In this document: piece by piece, positions 11,383-23,705 of the stretch
How the letters are laid out: each line of letters begins with the position of its first letter
Position numbering within the stretch: the first letter of the stretch is position 1
Assembly: GCF_021730395.1 (NCBI RefSeq)
Contig: NC_069371.1
Coordinates: 75,670,001 to 75,734,000, forward strand
Direction: 5' to 3'
Origin: Mercenaria mercenaria
Lineage: Eukaryota; Mollusca; Bivalvia; Venerida; Veneridae
DNA length: 64,000 nt
Made by a program: the position numbers and the translations under genes
The notes under the pieces: model-generated
The model's input: only the letters and a program-made list of their open reading frames with translations
Databases searched by the model: none
What the model was told of the DNA's origin: nothing

Positions 11383-14300
11383 CATTTTCTGAGACTGCTG
11401 GTATATAACGCAGATCTGAGACTGCTGGTATATAAGGCAGATCTGAGATTGACGGTATATAACGCAGATCTGAGAATGCTGGTATGTAGCGGGGGTCTGA
11501 AACTTATGGTATATAACGAAGATCTGAGAATGCTGGTATGTAGCGGGGGTCTGAGACTGCTGGTATGTAGCGGGGGTCTGAGACTGATGGTATATAGCGC
11601 AGATCTGAGAATGTTGGTATGTAGCGGGGGTCTGAGACTGATTGGATGTATCGCAGATCTGAGACTGCTGGTATATAACGCAGATCTGAGAATGCTGGAA
11701 TGTAACGCAGATCTGAGAATGCTGGTATATAATGCAGATCTGAGACTGCTGGTATGTAACGCAGATCTGAGACAGCTGGTATATAACGCAGATCTGAGAC
11801 TGCTGGAATGTAACGCAGATTTGAGACTGATGGTATATAGCGCAGATCTGAGAATGCTGGTATGTAATGGAGGTCTTAGACTGATGGTATATAGCGCAGA
11901 GCTGAGACTGCTGGTATGTACCGGGGGTATGAGACGGATGGGATGTAGTGCAGATCTGAGACTGCTGGTATATAACGCAGATCTGAGAGTGCTAGAAAGT
12001 AACGCAGATCTGAGACTGCTGGTATATAACGCAGATCTAAGACTGTTGGTACGTAACGCAGATCTGAGAATGCTGGTATATTAAGGGGATCTGAGACTGA
12101 TGGTATGAAGCGAAGATCTGAGACTGTTGATATGTAACGCAGATCTGAGACTGCTGGTATTTAACGCAGATCTGAGAATGCTGGTATGTAGCGAGGGTCG
12201 ATGACTGATGGTATCTAGCGCAGATCTGAGAATGCTGGTATGTAGCGGGGTCTGAGACTGCTGGTATGTAACGGGGTCTGAGACTGCTGGTATTTTACGC
12301 AGGTCTGAGAATGCTGGTATGTAGCGAGGGCCTGAGACTGCTGGTATATAACGCTGATCTGAAACTGCTGGTATGTAGCGGGGTCTGAGACTGCTGGTAT
12401 TTAACGCAGGTCTGAGAATACGGGTATGTAGTGGGGTCTGGGACTGCTTGTATATAGCGGGGATCTGAGACTGCTGGTATGAAGCGGGGGGTCTGAGACT
12501 GATGGTATGTAGCGAGGATCTGAGACTGCTGGTATGTAACGGAGGTCTTAGACTGCTGATGGGAAACGGAGGTCCTCGACTGCTGGTGTGTAACGGGGGT
12601 CTTAGACTGTTGGTATGTAACGGAGGTCTAAGAATGCTGGTATGTAGCGGGGGTCTGTGACTGATGGTATATAGCGGAGATCTGAGAATGCTAATATATA
12701 GCGGGAGTCTGAGACTGATGATATGTAACGAGGGTCTGAGACTTATGGTATATAGCGGGGATCTGAGACTGCTGGTATGTAGCGAGGATCTGAGACTGCT
12801 GGTATGTAACGGGGGTCCTAGACTGCTTGTATGTAACGGAGGTCTTAGACTGCTGGTATGTAACGGAGGTCCTAGACTGCTGGCATATAACGGGGGTCTG
12901 AGACTGCTGATATGTAGCGGTGATCTGAGACTGCTAGTATGTAGCGGGAATCTGAGACTGATGGTATGTAGCGGAGGTCTGAGACTGATGGTATGTAGCG
13001 CAGATCTGAGACTGTTGGTATGTAACGGAGGTCTTAGACTGCTGGTATGTAACTGAGGTCCTAGACTGCTGGCATGTAACGGGGGTCTGAGACTGCTGAT
13101 ATGTAGCGGTGATCTGAGACTGCTGGTATGTAGGTGGAATCTGAGACTGATGACATGTTGCGCAGATCTGAGACTGTTGGTATTTAACGGAGGTCTTAAA
13201 CTGCTGGTATTTACAGCAGATCTGAGACTGCTGGTATGAAGCGGGGGTCTGAGACTGCTGGTACGTAACGCAGATCTGAAACTGCTGGTATGTAGCACAG
13301 GTCTAAGACTGATGGTATGTAACGTAGATCTGAGACTGCTGGTATATAACGCAGATCTGAGACTTCTGGTATATAACGCAGATCTGAGACTGCTGGTATG
13401 TAACGCAGATCTGAAACTGCTGGTATATAACGCAGATCTAAGACTTCTGGTGCGTAGCGCAGGTCTAAGACTGTTGGTATGTAGCAGGGTCTGAAACTGC
13501 TGGTATTTAACGCAGGTTTGAGAATGCTGGTATGTAGCGCAGGTCTGAGAATGCTGGTATGTAGCGCAGGTCTGAAACTGCTGGTATTTAACGCAGGTTT
13601 GAGAATGCTGGTATGTAGCGGGGGTCTGAGACTGCTGGTATGTAGCGGGGTCTGAAACTGCTGGTATTTAACGCAGGTTTGAGAATGCTGGTATGTAGCG
13701 CAGGTCTGAGACTGCTGGTATGTAGCGGGGTCTGAAACTGCTGGTATTTAACGCAGGTTTGAGAATGCTGGTATGTAGCGGGGGTCTGAGTCTGATGGTA
13801 TGTAGCGGGAGTCTGAGACTGATTGTATATAGCGGGGATCTGAGACTGCTGGTATGTAGCGCAGATCTGAGACTGCTGGTATGTAGCGCAGATCTGAGAC
13901 TGCTGGTATGTAGCGCAGATCTGAGACTGCTGGTATGTAGCGCAGGTCTGAGACTGCTGGTATGTAGCGCAGGTCTGAGACTGATGGTATGCAGCGCAGA
14001 TCTGAGACTATTTGTATATAACGCAGATCTGAGACTGATGGTATGTAAACTAGATCTGAGACTGCTGGTATATAACGCAGACCTGAGACTTCTGGTGCGT
14101 AAGGTAGACCTGAAACTTCTGGTGCGTAACGCAGACCTGAGACTTCTGGTGCGTAACGTAGACCTGAGACTTCTGGTGCGTAACGCAGACCTGAGACTTC
14201 TGGTGCGTAGCGGAGGTCTGAGACTGATGGTATGTAGCGGAGGTCTGAGACTGATGGTATGTAGCGGAGTTCTGAGACTGATGGTGCGTAACGCAGACCT

Positions 14301-14575
14301 AAAACTGCTGGTATGTAGTGCAGGTCTGAGACTGATGGTATGTAACAGAGGTCTTAGAGAGTAGTGGTATAATTTAACGCAGATCTGTGTCTGCTGGTAT
14401 ATAATGCAGATCAGAGACTGCTGGTATGTGACGGAGGTCTGAGACTGCTGGTATGTGACGGAGGTCTGAGACTGCTGGTATGTAAATGAGGTTTGAGACT
14501 GCTGGTATGTAACGGAGGTCTTAGACTAGTGGTTTTAATGCAGATCTGAGACTGCTCGTATATTAATTTTTATTA
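11383..14575. repeat. 27-bp minisatellite array, unit 2
   Basis: About 118 units of the same 27-bp repeat as in unit 1, with more CGGGGGTCTGAG and ACGCAGATCTGAG variants. Higher-order structure is visible: at about 13485-13790 a pair of units (GGGGTCTGAAACTGC, then CGCAGGTTTGAGAATGC) recurs several times. At about 14090-14210 a variant with CTTCTGGTGCGTAACG predominates. It lies 3' of CDC25 copy 2. The long frames on both strands here are repeat artefacts. Confidence 0.95.
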
Positions 14576-14814
14576 AATAGTGATTTCTTGAATTAAGTTA
14601 ATGTTACCATGCAAACGAATCCCGTAACCGATATATTTAAATGTAAAATTTAAAGGCGTTGCCACTGGTCTAATCAAAGAACACAACGTTGGACTCAACT
14701 CTAGTCATGAGAATAATAATTGCATGCACACTGATTTTTCCATAAAAATGTCAGATGAGATGTACTGCTGTCAGTATTTTCAGCTTTGAAATTTGTTTAA
14801 ATAAATGCAAATAC

Positions 14815-15056
14815 ATCTTTTACACTATGATCTCCCTTACATAAAGGTAAAGATTTCTGAAGTTGAAGGGAAGCAACTCCTGCATGCAGACTTTTCTGCC
14901 CCGGTCAAAATAAGACAAGTCATATTTGGAAAGTTATTGTTTCGTACTGGAAACAGGAAGAGTTTGGTATGTTGGGTTAAAAGCTATAATTTCCTCCACC
15001 CTTTTTACACGCACTCACATCCATTCTAGCTGGATTTTTAATTGAATAATTCCACT
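14815..15056 (+). mobile_element. TTAA-element family 2, 5'-truncated copy
   Basis: Matches the right part of the full element at 48105-48545 (reverse orientation), including the ATTCCACT end followed by TTAA at 15057-15060. The left end is missing. The paralogous fragment in unit 4 is at 32817-33038, so the insertion predates the split of units 2 and 4. Confidence 0.6.
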
Positions 15057-15372
15057 TTAAATGTTAAGATAAATAGGGTACCAAGCGTCTTGCAAAAATA
15101 ATATTTGCCCATGAATGTGATAATCATTCAATCGACACAGGTAACTCGATTGTTGTTTTTTTCTGTTTCAATAATAACTTCCATAACAATCTCTGAAAAA
15201 CTGTTCAGAAATTATACCATGGGAAGTAACTCTTGTAAAAGCCTAATGGATTGATCTAACAGCAGTTTATGGAAAGCAAACGGTCTGCATAAAGTTGAAT
15301 AGTCAGAACTTAAGCAGTCTGGAATGTAACGGAGGTAAACGAAGAGAGAAAACAAAAACTTTTTTAATCCAC

Positions 15373-15378
15373 TTTAAT
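15373..15378 (-). terminator. Likely poly(A) signal of copy 2 (ATTAAA)
   Basis: ATTAAA on the minus strand about 115 nt after the stop codon, at the position where copies 3-6 have AATAAA. Confidence 0.4.
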
Positions 15379-15490
15379 TTTGTCAGTCCATGTTTAATAT
15401 AAATAACTTATAACAAATCTTGTAACAATGTAAGTTAACAAATAACAAAAGCACTATACAAAATGAAATATACTAATGTAAATAAAGTTT

Positions 15491-18444
15491 TTAGAAACTA
15501 AGATGGCGGTTAAGTCGACTACGTTGACGTTTATTTGTCTTCTGTTTCTCTCCTTCCGTCCATGATTTTGACTTAACCCGGAAGTGACGTAAATCAGCCA
15601 CGTGATCTTCATTTAGCATTGGCTTGTAGCTTGCAGGTTCGCAGTATTCCTGGAATGAAAAGAAAGTCGATATTAAGGAAGATGCATATGTCTACATAAA
15701 TTTAATGACCTTTCTATAAAAGTGTATGCGAAAAACGTCGTGCAGTCTGATATTAATGCATGAGTTTGCTTATACTTCTCTGACGCGCCCGTGATTTCAA
15801 TAAAAGGACAAAATAATTTTTAGGCTGCTAGGTCACTAGGACCCTAGGCTACTAGGCCGCTAGGATGCTACCTACACGCTGCTAGGCGCTAACTTCAAGC
15901 ACATTTCTATATCTGGTATCAAATCTCGAACACGGCCTTCCTTCCAACCGTTATAAAATTCCAATAGACCTTTGAAAGTATGATTTACGGAAATTCACGC
16001 CCGCTACTAACCTTTAGTGTTGTGAAGAACGCTTTGTAGCCGCCGTCCAGTAGATAGACTTCCGGAAAGTTGAGCCTGGGATACTGTTCTTTGTTCAGTT
16101 CACGGTCCTGACTTCTCAAGAATCGATACCTGCAAAAGTAACGAAAAAGAAATATTATTACATGAATTTTCTATATACTGATCAACATTAAACCTAAGTT
16201 CAATTCTGTTTCAGCTCATTTTATCGTTTTTTTTTTCAAGAATGTCATGTTATACCGCATTTCGTGGATAAATTCTAAATAAGACCGGTGGAAAAACTAA
16301 GCGATACTTACATTTTCGGACCCCTTTCCGACGAGAATTCACAGTGGAACACCAGAATGTGTGGTTTCTCGGACGTGTCTCGTGACTGAAGAAGACTGTT
16401 GACGTCATCTTTTGTGTACATGTTGACGGCATTTTGGATATGACCTCCATCAAATTCGTAAGGATAACGGCAATCTACTATCGTCACTTTCCCTATCTGG
16501 TGGCTGTATTTTCCGTCCAACACATCTGCCATCGTTCCATGTGTGATTGACTTGAGGTCGCCATGTTTTCCGGGAACTGTGGGTAAAGTGTAGTCACGTG
16601 ATCCATCAGCTACTAAATCACGTGATTCCAGACGTTCCACTGCTTTGATGACATTCTGTAAAAAAAGCCAAGGAAGGTTTAATTTCATTTAAGAATCTGA
16701 GTTGATGTGTATAGGACAAGATAGGGATGTACAAAACATCTAACAATCGCTTACACATATTAAAGAAATGATTGTCGCGTGGTGTTGATTTGTGTTTTAT
16801 TTAAGACGTGGCTTCAAATTTTCATTTTATTGTCCACATTAAAAGTGACATTATGCGCATCTTACTGCACATAGTGTGTTTTGGCGAATGTTTTATAAAA
16901 GCATTTTTCGGTTGCTGTGCATTTAATTGTGTTAAATTAACGACAATGCCGCATAAGTATTTAGAAATAAAGAAATCGGACTAATAAAATAATAGTTCTT
17001 TTCTTCAATCTTCTACGCAATTATCTCCCTTACATATAGGTAGATATTTCTAAAGTTAAAGGGAAGCAACTCCTGCGTGCAGTATGACTTTTCTAAAAGA
17101 GACTGCCCCAGTCAAAATAAGAAAAGTCATATTTGGAAAGTTATTATTTCTGGTAACAGGAAGAATTTGGTATATTGGGATAAAAGCTATAATTTCTCCC
17201 ACCCTTTTTACTCGAAAAATGCGTATAATTCCACTTAAGTACCTGGGTGGTCATTGCTGCGAAATCATCCTCAACCTGGCGGAGCTTCTTCGTGCACGGT
17301 GAGTAATCTGTAAGATCATCGTCGGCTAGACGCTTGACAGAGAACAAGCTTCTCCGCGCTTCTGTTTTGGTTTGAACCTTCGATCGTGAAGCGATTTCAA
17401 TCTGAAATGAAAAGGAAACAATTTTATATTAACTGAACACATTTACTCATGTGCATGATTTTCCTTCTTTTACGCTGTTTTTTTTTTTAATTAAGGATTT
17501 CCGAATTTCAACTATCTTATTCCATATTGCAAACTTGATGTACATATATCAAATCTCATGCATTGTGTTTAAAGCAATTCGGGTTTTGGGATGGAATTTT
17601 TCAGGAAGTTTATTTCCACCAAGTTTGGCATAGAATGTATGTATGTCACTGAAAAATGATAAGTGACTGAAAGTAAATTAAAGATATTTGTAGATAAGCA
17701 TGAAGTGGGTTAATTTTCTCCATTATTTCTTTGTTTACAACGGCCTGCTCCCTTCTGCACAATAATTTATTTTATTTTTAAGGATAAATTACAAAATTCA
17801 GTTTGTACCTCTGGTCAGTTTTACAGTTCCTGAAATAAATGGGTTTTAAGAACGAGTCGCTTTAATGAAGCTGAGTGAGTAAAATCAAGCAAATAGTTAT
17901 ATACAAAAAATGCATTTTTGTTTAAAACAATTGTCATTTTGCTTTAAAATACAATAAACGTAACTTACAGAGCAAGGCGTATCACCGACAAATCCGGAAT
18001 CTACCGAGTCCTCTCCCTTGTTATTTGGTGAGATAATTGACTGTATCTCAGCATCAGTTGTCTCCCTGTATACCGGAGAATCTGTAAGGCTACCGAATAA
18101 TCTCTGTCTGAAAGAAAAAGCAATTGATAATCAATTTTTGTTACGTTTTAAGTTAAAGCTATAAATTAGCTGTAGATGAAGATATGTAAATTTCGGTACA
18201 CATCGGATTTAAAGAATTTGAAATACTATATGCTACCAGTTTGTTAATATTCTTCAAGGCTGGATATTTTTATTTTCTTTTAACATAATGTAATTTACTT
18301 ATTACACTAAATTTTGGAAAAGAAAATAATCTATATTATTGAAATATACATGATTGCTGTAGATAGGTATCAGAGTAACGCCATAAAAATATTTGAACTC
18401 ATAATAAAATGCTTGAACAATGAAGTTATTTACCTGATAGACAT
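15491..18444 (-). CDS. CDC25: CDC25-like phosphatase copy 2
   Basis: Intact six-exon gene: 18444-18434, 18107-17969, 17401-17243, 16655-16312, 16129-16012, 15649-15491 (stop TAA). Exon phases match copies 3 and 5-7, with GT/AG borders throughout. The protein is about 309 residues. Residues 1-103 form a short Ser/Pro-containing N-terminus with minimal proline-directed sites (S14-P15, S84-P85). The rhodanese-fold catalytic domain follows, with DCRYPYEFDGG near residue 165 and HCX5R (HCEFSSER) with catalytic Cys about 208. The C-terminus has the CDC25-typical EYCEPASYKPM and RHFRVKSKSW motifs and a basic tail. CDC25 proteins normally have N-termini of several hundred residues, so this is a compact form. 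A TTAA-type element fills intron 3, directly beside the exon 3 donor. The ATG is in good context (ACC before it). Confidence 0.9.
15821..15891. repeat. CTAGG-rich short tandem repeat in intron 5 of copy 2
   Basis: Imperfect repeats of about 9-10 bp around GCTGCTAGG. The same block lies in intron 5 of copy 4 (33802-33871) and is missing from copies 3 and 5-7. It is a marker that units 2 and 4 are sisters. Confidence 0.7.
16843..17234. mobile_element. TTAA-element family 2, full-length copy in intron 3 of copy 2
   Basis: About 390 bp flanked by TTAA on both sides (16839-16842 and 17235-17238). Its terminal sequences AAGTGACATTATGCGC and the inverted AGTGGAATTATACGC mirror each other. It carries no transposase frame. 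TTAA target duplications are the hallmark of the piggyBac superfamily, so this is best read as a non-autonomous piggyBac-like element. The same family is at 48105-48545. The right TTAA corresponds to intron positions +5 to +8 after exon 3, so the splice donor was preserved. Confidence 0.7.
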
Positions 18445-18723
18445 GGTCCACTTTTTTATAATTCCACAAATACTATGTATTAAGTACTATATTATACTAT
18501 GTTTTTGCTATGAAGTCCGTGAATAACTTAATTTCATGTCCGTTTTCTTGGATTTATATATTTTTTCTGTACTCAGGATATACAAATTATCGAGATGCTA
18601 ATTATGTTCCTCCGCTTTGAGACAAAGTTGACAGACGAGTAAAGTGAAATAAAATGTCCTTAAATATTCACTCAATGGTCATTGTTATAATACAGTCGAA
18701 TAGGGAAAACAGCTTTTAATTAG

Positions 18724-18874
18724 CCAATAAAAATTGCTAGGTGCAAACTGCGCTTGTGCGTTACGGAGGTTACACAATTAGTTGTCAGTCACGGAGAGTG
18801 AATTCTGTAACATCCGAGATTCTGTCAGATAGCAAAACAGTAAATGTTTGATACTTTTGATCACTCGTGATCAA
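18724..18874 (-). promoter_or_regulatory. Upstream block of CDC25 copy 2: CCAAT and palindrome
   Basis: An inverted CCAAT box at 18724-18728, 280 bp from the ATG, and the TTGATCAC-TC-GTGATCAA palindrome at 18857-18874, 413 bp from the ATG, as in copies 1 and 3. There is no CHR-like hexamer. Confidence 0.4.
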
Positions 18875-19194
18875 TGTTTGATTTATTTAAGATTATCGTT
18901 TGACACAAAAGGTAACTTTGTCAAACAAACCTTTAAGACTTGTCTATTGTCCAGATTATTTTGTTGACATCTTTATCTTTAATAGTAAAACGATTTCATC
19001 TAAAATTGTCAAAATATCACAACCAGATATTTTAAAATTCAAACATTGTCCTGAAAGTCGATTATATTTTCTCTTCGAATAAAAGAAAAATATAAATGAT
19101 TACATAATCTTTATACTCTAAAACGCAACTATTTTAATTTAATGCGCTGGTGGTGAAATGAGATCTGAGATGTATAAGTCTTAATACCAATACC

Positions 19195-19594
19195 ACTACC
19201 ACTACCAACCAATACCAAAGATTTTATTCGCATAAAACATAAATAAATACAATATTTATAGTGATACAGAATAATACATAAATTTTAATTCAAGGCGCAA
19301 TAATAATTAAAGTAGTACATGATATAAAAATACCGTTCAAAAGATTCTTAGTAAATCTTTCTTCCGTTTATGATATATCAACGGAGTTCTGTTGACTACC
19401 ACTACCAACCAATACCAAAGATTTTATTCGCATAAAACATAAATAAATACAATATTTATAGTGATACAGAATAATACATAAATTTTAATTCAAGGCGCAA
19501 TAATAATTAAAGTAGTACATGATATAAAAATACCGTTCAAAAGATTCTTAGTAAATCTTTCTTCCGTTTATGATATATCAACGGAGTTCTGTTG
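19195..19594. repeat. 200-bp direct tandem duplication
   Basis: Two adjacent, nearly identical 200-bp copies, each running from the CACTACCAACCAATACC motif to ACGGAGTTCTGTTG. Spacers 1 and 3 have this segment once. Confidence 0.85.
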
Positions 19595-19805
19595 CCTAAG
19601 ATGGAAATGTCAGATTGTTTTGTTGTTAGTCTTCTTTTCATTTAAATAAGCATGTTATATTATACAACGACTTAAGAAAACAATTTATACCGTCGTACTT
19701 TTTGAAAAGACCGAACATGATGAAGTTTCTAGATCTGATCAAGTCTGAAAATAAAATTGTGATAAAGAAGTTTTGAATGTATGTTCATAATGCATTTACT
19801 GTTAG

Positions 19806-20459
19806 AGTTTCAAGTTTCAAAGTTTATTGGCAAATCGGCATAAATACAATACCTTTGGCCATTAAACAAAATAAATACAGTACAGATGGCCAACATTTAC
19901 TTCACAATACATACAAATGTTAGAAATGAATATCTGTTTAGACGTTAGGGTTAGAAATTGAAATACACTTGTATATATGAATTACATGTTACATGTTTTG
20001 TTGGTATGGAAATATTACTCCTGTTACAAAAAACTTAGTCACATTGTTTTAAATCATGTTATTGCTTTATTGTCTTTGTGACTAAAACATTTAGTCATAC
20101 ATCCTACAAAGATTAATTATACGTATGAGAATAGCCAACATGTTAACCGTTTGATTTTCGTTTTCGATAAAGGTTGACTGTTTGGAGTACTATTCCCATC
20201 TAGTACGCTAGTTATACTTCTTGCCCCGTATTAGAATTACGTATTTTCCCGTTCCTTTTAATTTAATTATGGTCTAAAAGTCTTAATCATGTATTAGTAT
20301 ATAACATTTTATTATTGATATGCATGTAACCTTCTCCGAAATGCAATGTATGATGTGTGTTATGCATATATTTGCAATTTTCACTGTTCGTCAAACATTT
20401 ATTGGACTGTTGTCCTCATGGGCTTATGAATTAAATAAATATACTTGAAACTTGAAACT
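19806..20459 (-). repeat. Retroposon-like interspersed block, long form
   Basis: Same ends as the block at 10171-10430 but with about 390 additional internal bases. The frame at its right end is not coding. The family is unidentified; the tail-like AATAAACTTGAAAC suggests a retroposon read on the minus strand. Confidence 0.4.
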
Positions 20460-20608
20460 ATTAACAAATCACAATTCCTACCAATCTATTCTATAACCCT
20501 TAGCCTGCTAAAATTCTAAAATGGAATGGTCCATCATTCAATTTGGACAGTACCATTTATTATTCGATGGGATGTTCAATGAAAATTTACTTACTGAATA
20601 GCGGACAG

Positions 20609-21490
20609 TAACGCAGATCTGAGAATGCTGGTATGTAACGGAGGTCTTAGACTGATGGTATATAACACAGATCTGAGAATGCTGGTGTATAGCGGAGGTC
20701 TTAGACTGATAGTATATAACACAGATCTGAGAATGCTGGTGTGTAGCGGGGGTCTGAGACTGATGGTATATAGCTCGGATTTGAGACTGCTGGTATGTAG
20801 TGGGGGTCTGAGACGGATGGTATATAACGCATATATGAGAATGCTAGCATGTAGCGGGGGTCTGAGACGGATGGTTTATAGGGCAGAACTGAGACTGCAG
20901 GTATGTACCGGGGATCTGAGACTGATGGTATGTAGCGGAGGTCTGAAACTGATGGTATGTAGCGGAGGTCTGAGACTGATGGTATGTAAATGAGGTTTAA
21001 GACTGCTGGTATGTAACGGAGGTCTTAGACTGATGGTATATAACGCAGATCTGAGAATGCGGGTATGTAGCGGGGGTCTGAGGCTGATGGTATATAGCTC
21101 GGATTTGAGACTGCTGGTATGTAGTGGGGGTCTGAGACGGATGGTATATAATGCATATCTGAGAATGCTAGCATGTAGCGGGGGTCTGAGACGGATGGTA
21201 TATAGGGCAGAATTGAGACTGCAGGTATGTACCGGGGATCTGAGACTGATGGTATGTAGCGGAGGTCTGAAACTGATGGTATGTAGCGGAGGTCTGAGAC
21301 TGATGGTATGTAGCGGAGGTCTGAAACTGATGGTATGTAGCGGAGGTCTGAAACTGATGGTATGTAGCGGAGGTCTGAGACTGCTGGTATGTAAATGAGG
21401 TTTAAGACTGATGGTATATAACGCAGATCTGAGAATGCCGGTATGTAGCGGGGGTCTGAGACTGATGGTATATAGCTCGGATTTGAGACC
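20609..21490. repeat. 27-bp minisatellite, ectopic block
   Basis: About 33 units. They sit before the usual spacer-to-array junction, which reappears at about 21491-21763. A higher-order segment of about 390 bp is present twice (about 20625-21000 and 21014-21400), recognised by the order of variant units such as TAGCTCGGATTTGAG and TAGGGCAGAA. Confidence 0.9.
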
Positions 21491-21763
21491 ATACTTTAAG
21501 GTAAATGTACGACTTCCAACATACAAAACACAAATACGTACTAATGGACTGTATTTGTCCGTAATAGCGGTAATTCGTTCTCAAATATGCTTCCGTGGTG
21601 TTCGAGAAAAGATCTTAATTTTATGTTTTAGCGCATTTGCATTAAACAGGTGGCCAAGAGAACATATCTCACTCGTAGAATGTATTTCACATAAATGATA
21701 AAAAATTATACTCATATTTGCATGTTTTCGAGAAAGAAAGGTATATATTGTGAGGACCATTTT
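21491..21763. other. Spacer fragment between two minisatellite blocks
   Basis: This matches the end of the unit 1 spacer (about 11123-11385), including the GTTTTCGAGAAAGAAAGG stretch that always leads into the array. Its presence between two arrays shows that the block at 20609-21490 was added inside a spacer. Confidence 0.7.
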
Positions 21764-23480
21764 CTGAGACTACAGGTATATAACGCAGATCTGAGACTGC
21801 TGGTATATAAGGCAGATCTGAGGCTGCTGGTACATAAGGCAGATCTGAGAATGCTGGTTTGTAACGGAGGTCTTAGACTGATGGCATATAACGCAGCTCT
21901 GAGAATGCTGGTATGTAGCGGGTGTCTGAGACTGATGTTATATAGCTCGGATTTGAGACTTCTGGTATGTAGTGGGGGTCTGAGACTGATGGGATGTAGC
22001 GCAGATCTGAGAGAGCTTGTATATAACGCTAAGGTCTTAGACTGCTGGTATGTAACGGGGGTCTGAGACTGCTGGCATGTAGCGGGGATCTGTGACTGAT
22101 GGAATGTAGCGGGGATCTAAGACTGTTGGTATGTAACGCAGATCTGAGACTGCTGGTATATAACGCAGATCTGAGACTGCTGGTATATAAAGCAGATCTG
22201 AGACTGTTGGTATGTAGCGGGATTCTGAGACTGATGGTATGTAGCGCCGATCTGAGACTGTTGTTATGTACCGGAGGTCTTAGATAAGTTGTATTTAACG
22301 CAGATCTGAAACTGCTGGTATTTAACACAGATCTGAGACTGCTGGTACGTAACGCAGATCTCTCGCTGGTATGTAGCGGGGGTCTGAGACTGCTGGTGCG
22401 TAACGCAGATCTGAGACGTCTGGTGCGTAACGAAGACCTGAGACTGCTGGTATGTAGCGGGGGTCTGAGACTGATGGTACATAACGCAGACCTGAGACTT
22501 CTGGTGCGTAACGCAGACCTGAGACTGCTGGTATGTAGCGGGGGTCTGAGACTGATGGTACATAACGCAGACCTGAGACTTCTGGTGCGTAACGCAGACC
22601 TGAGACTGCTGGTATGTAGCGGGGGTCTGAGACTGATGGTACATAACGCAGATCTGAGACTTCTGGTGCGTAACGCAGACCTGAGACTGCTGGTATGTAG
22701 CGGGGGTCTGAGACTGATGGTACATAACGCAGACCTGAGACTTCTGGTGCGTAACGCAGACCTGAGACTGCTGGTATGTAGCGCAGGTCTGAGACGGATG
22801 GTATGCAGCGCAGATCTGAGACTGATGGTATGCAGCGCAGATCTGAGACTGATGGCATGTAACTGAAGTCTTAGAGTAGTGGTATAATTTAACGCAGATC
22901 TGAGACTGATGGCATGTAGCGCAGATCTGAGACTGCTGGTATGTAGCGCAAGTCTTAGACTGCTGGTATGTAACGGAGGTCTGAGACTGCTGGTATGTAA
23001 TGGAGGTCTGAGACTGATGGTATGTAACGGAGGTCTGAGACTGATGGTATGTAATGGAGGTCTGAGACTGCTGGTATGTAACGGAGGTCTGAGACTGCTG
23101 GTATGTAACGGAGGTCTGAGACTGCTGGTATGTAATGGAGGTATGAGACTGCTGGTATGCAACGGAAGTCTGAGACTGCTGGTATATAATGGAGGTCTGA
23201 GACTGCTGGTATGTAATGGAGGTATGAGACTGCTGGTATATAACGAAGGTCTGAAATTGCTATGTAATTGAGATCTGAGAATTAAAGTTTAAAACAGAGG
23301 TCAGGTATGATGATATGTAATGAAGGTATGAGATTGCTTGTATGCAACGGGGGTCTGAGACTGCTGATATATAATGGAGGTCTGAGACTGCTGGTATATA
23401 ACGAAGGTCTGAAATTGCTATGTAATTGAGATCTGAGAATTAAAGTTTAAAACAGAGGTCAGGGTCTGCCACGAAGGTTG
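21764..23480. repeat. 27-bp minisatellite array, unit 3
   Basis: About 56 clean units to about 23270, then diverged units to about 23480. Between 22441 and 22790 an 81-bp higher-order unit (three 27-mers: CGGGGGT, ACATAACGCAGACCT and GCGTAACGCAGACCT types) is repeated four times with almost no change. It lies 3' of CDC25 copy 3. Confidence 0.95.
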
Positions 23481-23599
23481 AGATTTCTGGCATATACTGC
23501 AGTTATCTTTTCTTCAAAGTATACAAAAAAACGCGAATTAAAATTGTCTTTATGACGCTAAACGGGGAAAGAAAAAGGTAAACCTGTTTCATTTCACAT

Positions 23600-23605
23600 T
23601 TTATT
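23600..23605 (-). terminator. Poly(A) signal of copy 3 (AATAAA)
   Basis: AATAAA on the minus strand about 100 nt after the stop of CDC25 copy 3. The position is conserved in copies 4-6. Confidence 0.5.
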
Positions 23606-23705
23606 TTGTCGGCTCATTTGTAAATAATTTACAAAATAGAATATAACAATATATAGCTTAACAAGTAACAATACAATAGCACTATACAAAACACGAAATA
23701 AGCCT

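Larger units (their letters stand above)
18880..20608. other. Intergenic spacer of unit 2
   Basis: No gene is seen. It carries a 200-bp direct tandem duplication (19195-19394 and 19395-19594) and the long form of the retroposon-like block (19806-20459). The remainder is AT-rich sequence shared with the spacers of units 1 and 3. The frame at 18900-19082 is not supported as a gene. Confidence 0.65.

Noticed and set aside
11179-12084. 301-residue plus-strand frame starting in the spacer and running into the array
   Set aside because: Its first ~70 codons are spacer sequence and the rest is minisatellite; the equivalent frame in unit 4 is mirrored in both arms of the inverted duplication.
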